Source: LGRD01 sp031378125
GTDB taxonomy: Bacteria; Pseudomonadota; Gammaproteobacteria; Burkholderiales; Burkholderiaceae_C
Assembly (NCBI GenBank): GCA_031378125.1
Contig: JANNDW010000022.1
Location: forward strand, 1 to 11,299
DNA: 11,299 nt
Direction of reading: 5' to 3'
Under the pieces are notes generated by a model that worked only from the letters and a program-made list of their open reading frames with translations, ran no database searches and was not told where the DNA came from. The translations under genes and the position numbers were made by a program. Of this stretch, positions 8,687 to 11,299 are shown one piece after another; the first letter of the stretch is position 1; every line of letters starts with the position of its first letter.

Positions 8687-8953
8687 GGCAGTGGCTCCAC
8701 CGTGCACCATGCGCCGCGCCGAGCATGGAAGGTCGAGCGGGATCAGGCCGACGAGGCACTCTGCTGCGCGAATGTCCTCCGCCGTCGGCCTTCGGCCTCG
8801 GCTCCCCCTTTACTTCGCTCCGCAGAGCGCCCCGCCGGCCTGATCTGGCAACGTCGTGGCGTGCCCAGGGTTTCTCACGCGGGTCACCCGGCGCCCTCGG
8901 CCCGCGCGAACGCAAGGCCCAGGCGCAACGAGCGAATCGAGCGAGAGCGGCAC
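8687..8953. repeat. Intergenic insert with dispersed-repeat core (copy A)
   Basis: 267 bases without a credible gene, between two permease genes normally almost contiguous. It contains CTCCCCCTTTACTTCGCT (8802-8819), identical to 11183-11200, preceded in both places by CTCGG and followed by CG-rich sequence with shared short blocks (GCCCTCGGC, GCCCAGG). Other structure: GGCCTTCGGCC (8788-8798) and CGGGTCACCCG (8880-8890). The open frames through it are low-complexity Arg/Pro/Ala strings and are not genes. Only the ribosome site of the second permease at its lower end is functional for certain. Confidence 0.6.
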
Positions 8954-9828
<875 letters not shown>

Positions 9829-9832
<4 letters not shown>

Positions 9833-10929
9833 GCGGCGGCCCCTTGGGTGTTTGGGATCAGTTCCTCATTCCGGTAGTAACAAGTGTGAGTGCCGACGAT
9901 GTTCAACCACACCGCGTCGCCAAGCTTCGGGATGGCCTGATCGGTGCCGAGTCGGGCGCGGACCACGGCACCACGCCCTACCGTTGCGGTCAGCAGCCAG
10001 TAGGTGCCGATGTCCTGCGCCTGCGTCACGGTGGCCGGCACGGCGCCTGCGTCGTTGGCGCCGGCCAGCGCCACGTACTCGGGCCGCACGCCCAAGGTGA
10101 AGGCGTCCGCGCCCTCGGGCGTGCGCGGCGTGGCCCGCAGCGTGTGGCCCGCCACCTCCAGGCTTGCGCCAACGCGCCGCGCCGGCAGGAAGTTCATGCC
10201 GGGCGAGCCGATGAAGTGGCCGACGAAGGTGTGTTGCGGGCGCTCGAACAGGTCCGACGCGCTGCCGGTCTGCACCGCGCGGCCGCGTGTCATCACCAGC
10301 ACCTGGTCGGCGAAGGTCAGCGCTTCGATCTGGTCGTGCGTCACGTAGATCAGGGTCAGCTTCAGCTCATGGTGAATCTGCTTGAGCTTGCGGCGCAGCT
10401 GCCACTTGAGGTGCGGGTCGATCACGGTCAGCGGCTCGTCGAACAGCACCGCGCTCACGTCTTCGCGCACCAAGCCGCGGCCGAGCGAGATCTTTTGCTT
10501 GGCATCGGCCGCCAACCCCGCGGCGCGCATGCCCAGCTGGCCGCTCATCTCCAGCATCTCGGCGATCTGGCCGACACGTTGTTTGATGCGCTCGGGCGAC
10601 ACCCCGCGGTTCTTCAGCGGGAAGGCCAGGTTCTGGGCCACCGTCATGGTGTCGTAGATCACCGGAAACTGGAACACCTGGGCGATGTTGCGCTGCTGCG
10701 GTGTCAGCGCGGTGACGTCCTTGCCATCGAATGTGACCGTGCCGTGCGAGGGCTTCACCAACCCCGAGATGATGTTGAGCATGGTCGTCTTGCCGCAGCC
10801 CGACGGGCCCAGCAGCGCATACGCGCCGCCGTCGACGAAGCTCATTTTGAGCGGCAGCAGCGCGTAGTCTTCATCGCGCTGCGGGTTGGGGCGATAGGCG
10901 TGCGCCAGGTCGAGATCGATGCGAGCCAT
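9829..10929 (-). CDS. glpT: Glycerol-type ABC transporter ATPase (GlpT-like)
   Basis: Predicted 366-residue ATPase subunit that drives import; cytoplasmic, docking on the EAA loops of the two permeases. Visible: Walker A GPSGCGKTT (41-49), Q-loop Q87, Walker B VLFDEP (161-166), D-loop ending at D171, switch His H198, and a C-terminal OB-type regulatory domain from about 240 as in MalK/UgpC (GVRPEYV). The ABC signature is not LSGGQ but ADAKQ followed by KISLGRGLV (141-154). GGAG lies about 8 bases before the ATG at 10929, where homology begins; an upstream in-frame start would add a non-homologous Arg-rich stretch. ATGA overlap with the first permease. Gene order identifies it as the second ATPase (GlpT) of the Rhizobium-type system; GlpS is not seen. 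The symbol is not the E. coli glycerol-3-phosphate antiporter glpT. Confidence 0.88.
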
Positions 10930-11086
10930 GTCAGTTGCTCCAGCGTGCTTCACACGACCCGCAACGCATGAAGCGGCCATCCGGAACCATTGGCTGCTTT
11001 CGGCCCGTTGTTGCCCTTCGCGAAGGTCTGCACTCACGTTGACGGGCCGCGCGGGCCGAGGTCATCGGGTGGGCAACTCCGCTCAT

Positions 11087-11108
11087 GCCCGGGGACGGAG
11101 CCCCGGGC
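11087..11108. other. GC-rich hairpin
   Basis: Perfect 8-bp inverted repeat, GCCCGGGG and CCCCGGGC, with a 6-base loop (11095-11100). There is no T-tract on either side, so it is more likely part of the repeat element than a classical intrinsic terminator. Confidence 0.6.
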
Positions 11109-11123
11109 GTGCACCAGGCCCAC

Positions 11124-11140
11124 ACAGTCCACCGGACTGT
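11124..11140. other. Short perfect hairpin
   Basis: 7-bp arms ACAGTCC and GGACTGT around a 3-base loop; pairing can extend outward to CAC/GTG with a small bulge. It lies 15 bp from the preceding hairpin, so the pair looks like one structured unit. Confidence 0.55.
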
Positions 11141-11299
11141 TTGTGACCGGGCGCACTCCTCCGGGCCGGAAAAGACTCGGCCCTCCCCCTTTACTTCGCT
11201 GCGTCGCCCACCCAACGCCCTCGGCTGCATTCGGGTGTTTGGCAACCGCTGAAAAAGAAGCCCAGGTGGACAGGATCGGGCCGGTGGGGCGTGCTGCGG

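Larger units (their letters stand above)
10930..11299. repeat. Upstream non-coding region with dispersed-repeat core (copy B) and two hairpins
   Basis: 370 bases to the window edge without a supportable gene. From the left: the ATPase ribosome site; a stretch at about 10963-11040 that I suspect is a dispersed intergenic sequence; a GC hairpin at 11087-11108 (arms GCCCGGGG / CCCCGGGC, 6-base loop); a second hairpin at 11124-11140 (ACAGTCC / GGACTGT, 3-base loop); the core CTCCCCCTTTACTTCGCT at 11183-11200, shared with copy A; and about 100 bases reading open on the minus strand, ending at a TAA at 11191-11193. That last frame could be the tail of a gene beyond the edge, but no family is recognisable. 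Confidence 0.55.

Noticed and set aside
9844..10971. Plus-strand 375-codon open frame
   Set aside because: Antisense to the ATPase, whose Walker and switch motifs show the real strand.
10931..11245. Minus-strand 104-codon frame upstream of the ATPase
   Set aside because: The translation is Arg/Gly/Pro-rich, runs through the hairpins and repeat core, and matches no family; the ATPase start is already explained.

Overview
The window is GC-rich DNA with dense coding and long spurious antisense reading frames. The gene families, codon use and promoter style suggest a betaproteobacterium, most likely of the order Burkholderiales. This is inferred from the sequence alone; no database was searched.

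Left part (1 to about 4850): a small catabolic-looking cluster. A ferredoxin-reductase-type FAD/NAD flavoprotein (minus strand) diverges from a plus-strand pair: an acyl-CoA ligase carrying an extra C-terminal cupin domain, and a DUF1330 protein. Convergent with these lies the wreck of a cytochrome P450, which has lost its N-terminal region and has an internal frame-shifting deletion at the I-helix. The reductase and the P450 may once have been redox partners; today only the reductase, ligase-cupin and DUF1330 genes look intact.

Middle (4850 to 5450): a compact minus-strand two-gene operon. It encodes a ribbon-helix-helix (RHH) DNA-binding protein with an Ala-rich helical tail and, overlapping by one base (TGATG), a 64-residue predicted coiled-coil protein. 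It has a near-consensus sigma-70 promoter, three direct copies of TGTCCACG abutting the -35, a fourth variant at the -10/start region, and a palindrome in the spacer. This looks like an autoregulated module of unknown function. Its last stop codon is exactly where the P450 remnant begins.

Right part (5487 to the end): a minus-strand ABC transporter operon, read from high to low coordinate: ATPase, permease, permease, small DUF2160 membrane protein, large solute-binding lipoprotein, then a 13-bp stem-loop terminator. Order and families match the glycerol importer GlpSTPQ(U)V described in Rhizobium leguminosarum. The second ATPase (GlpS) and glpD are not visible and may lie beyond the right edge. 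The transporter would bring glycerol (or a related polyol) through the inner membrane: lipoprotein receptor, two-permease channel, ATPase motor.

Two unusual non-coding inserts lie in this operon, one between the permeases (8687-8953) and one upstream of the ATPase (10930-11299). They share an 18-base identical core and look like copies of a dispersed intergenic repeat.
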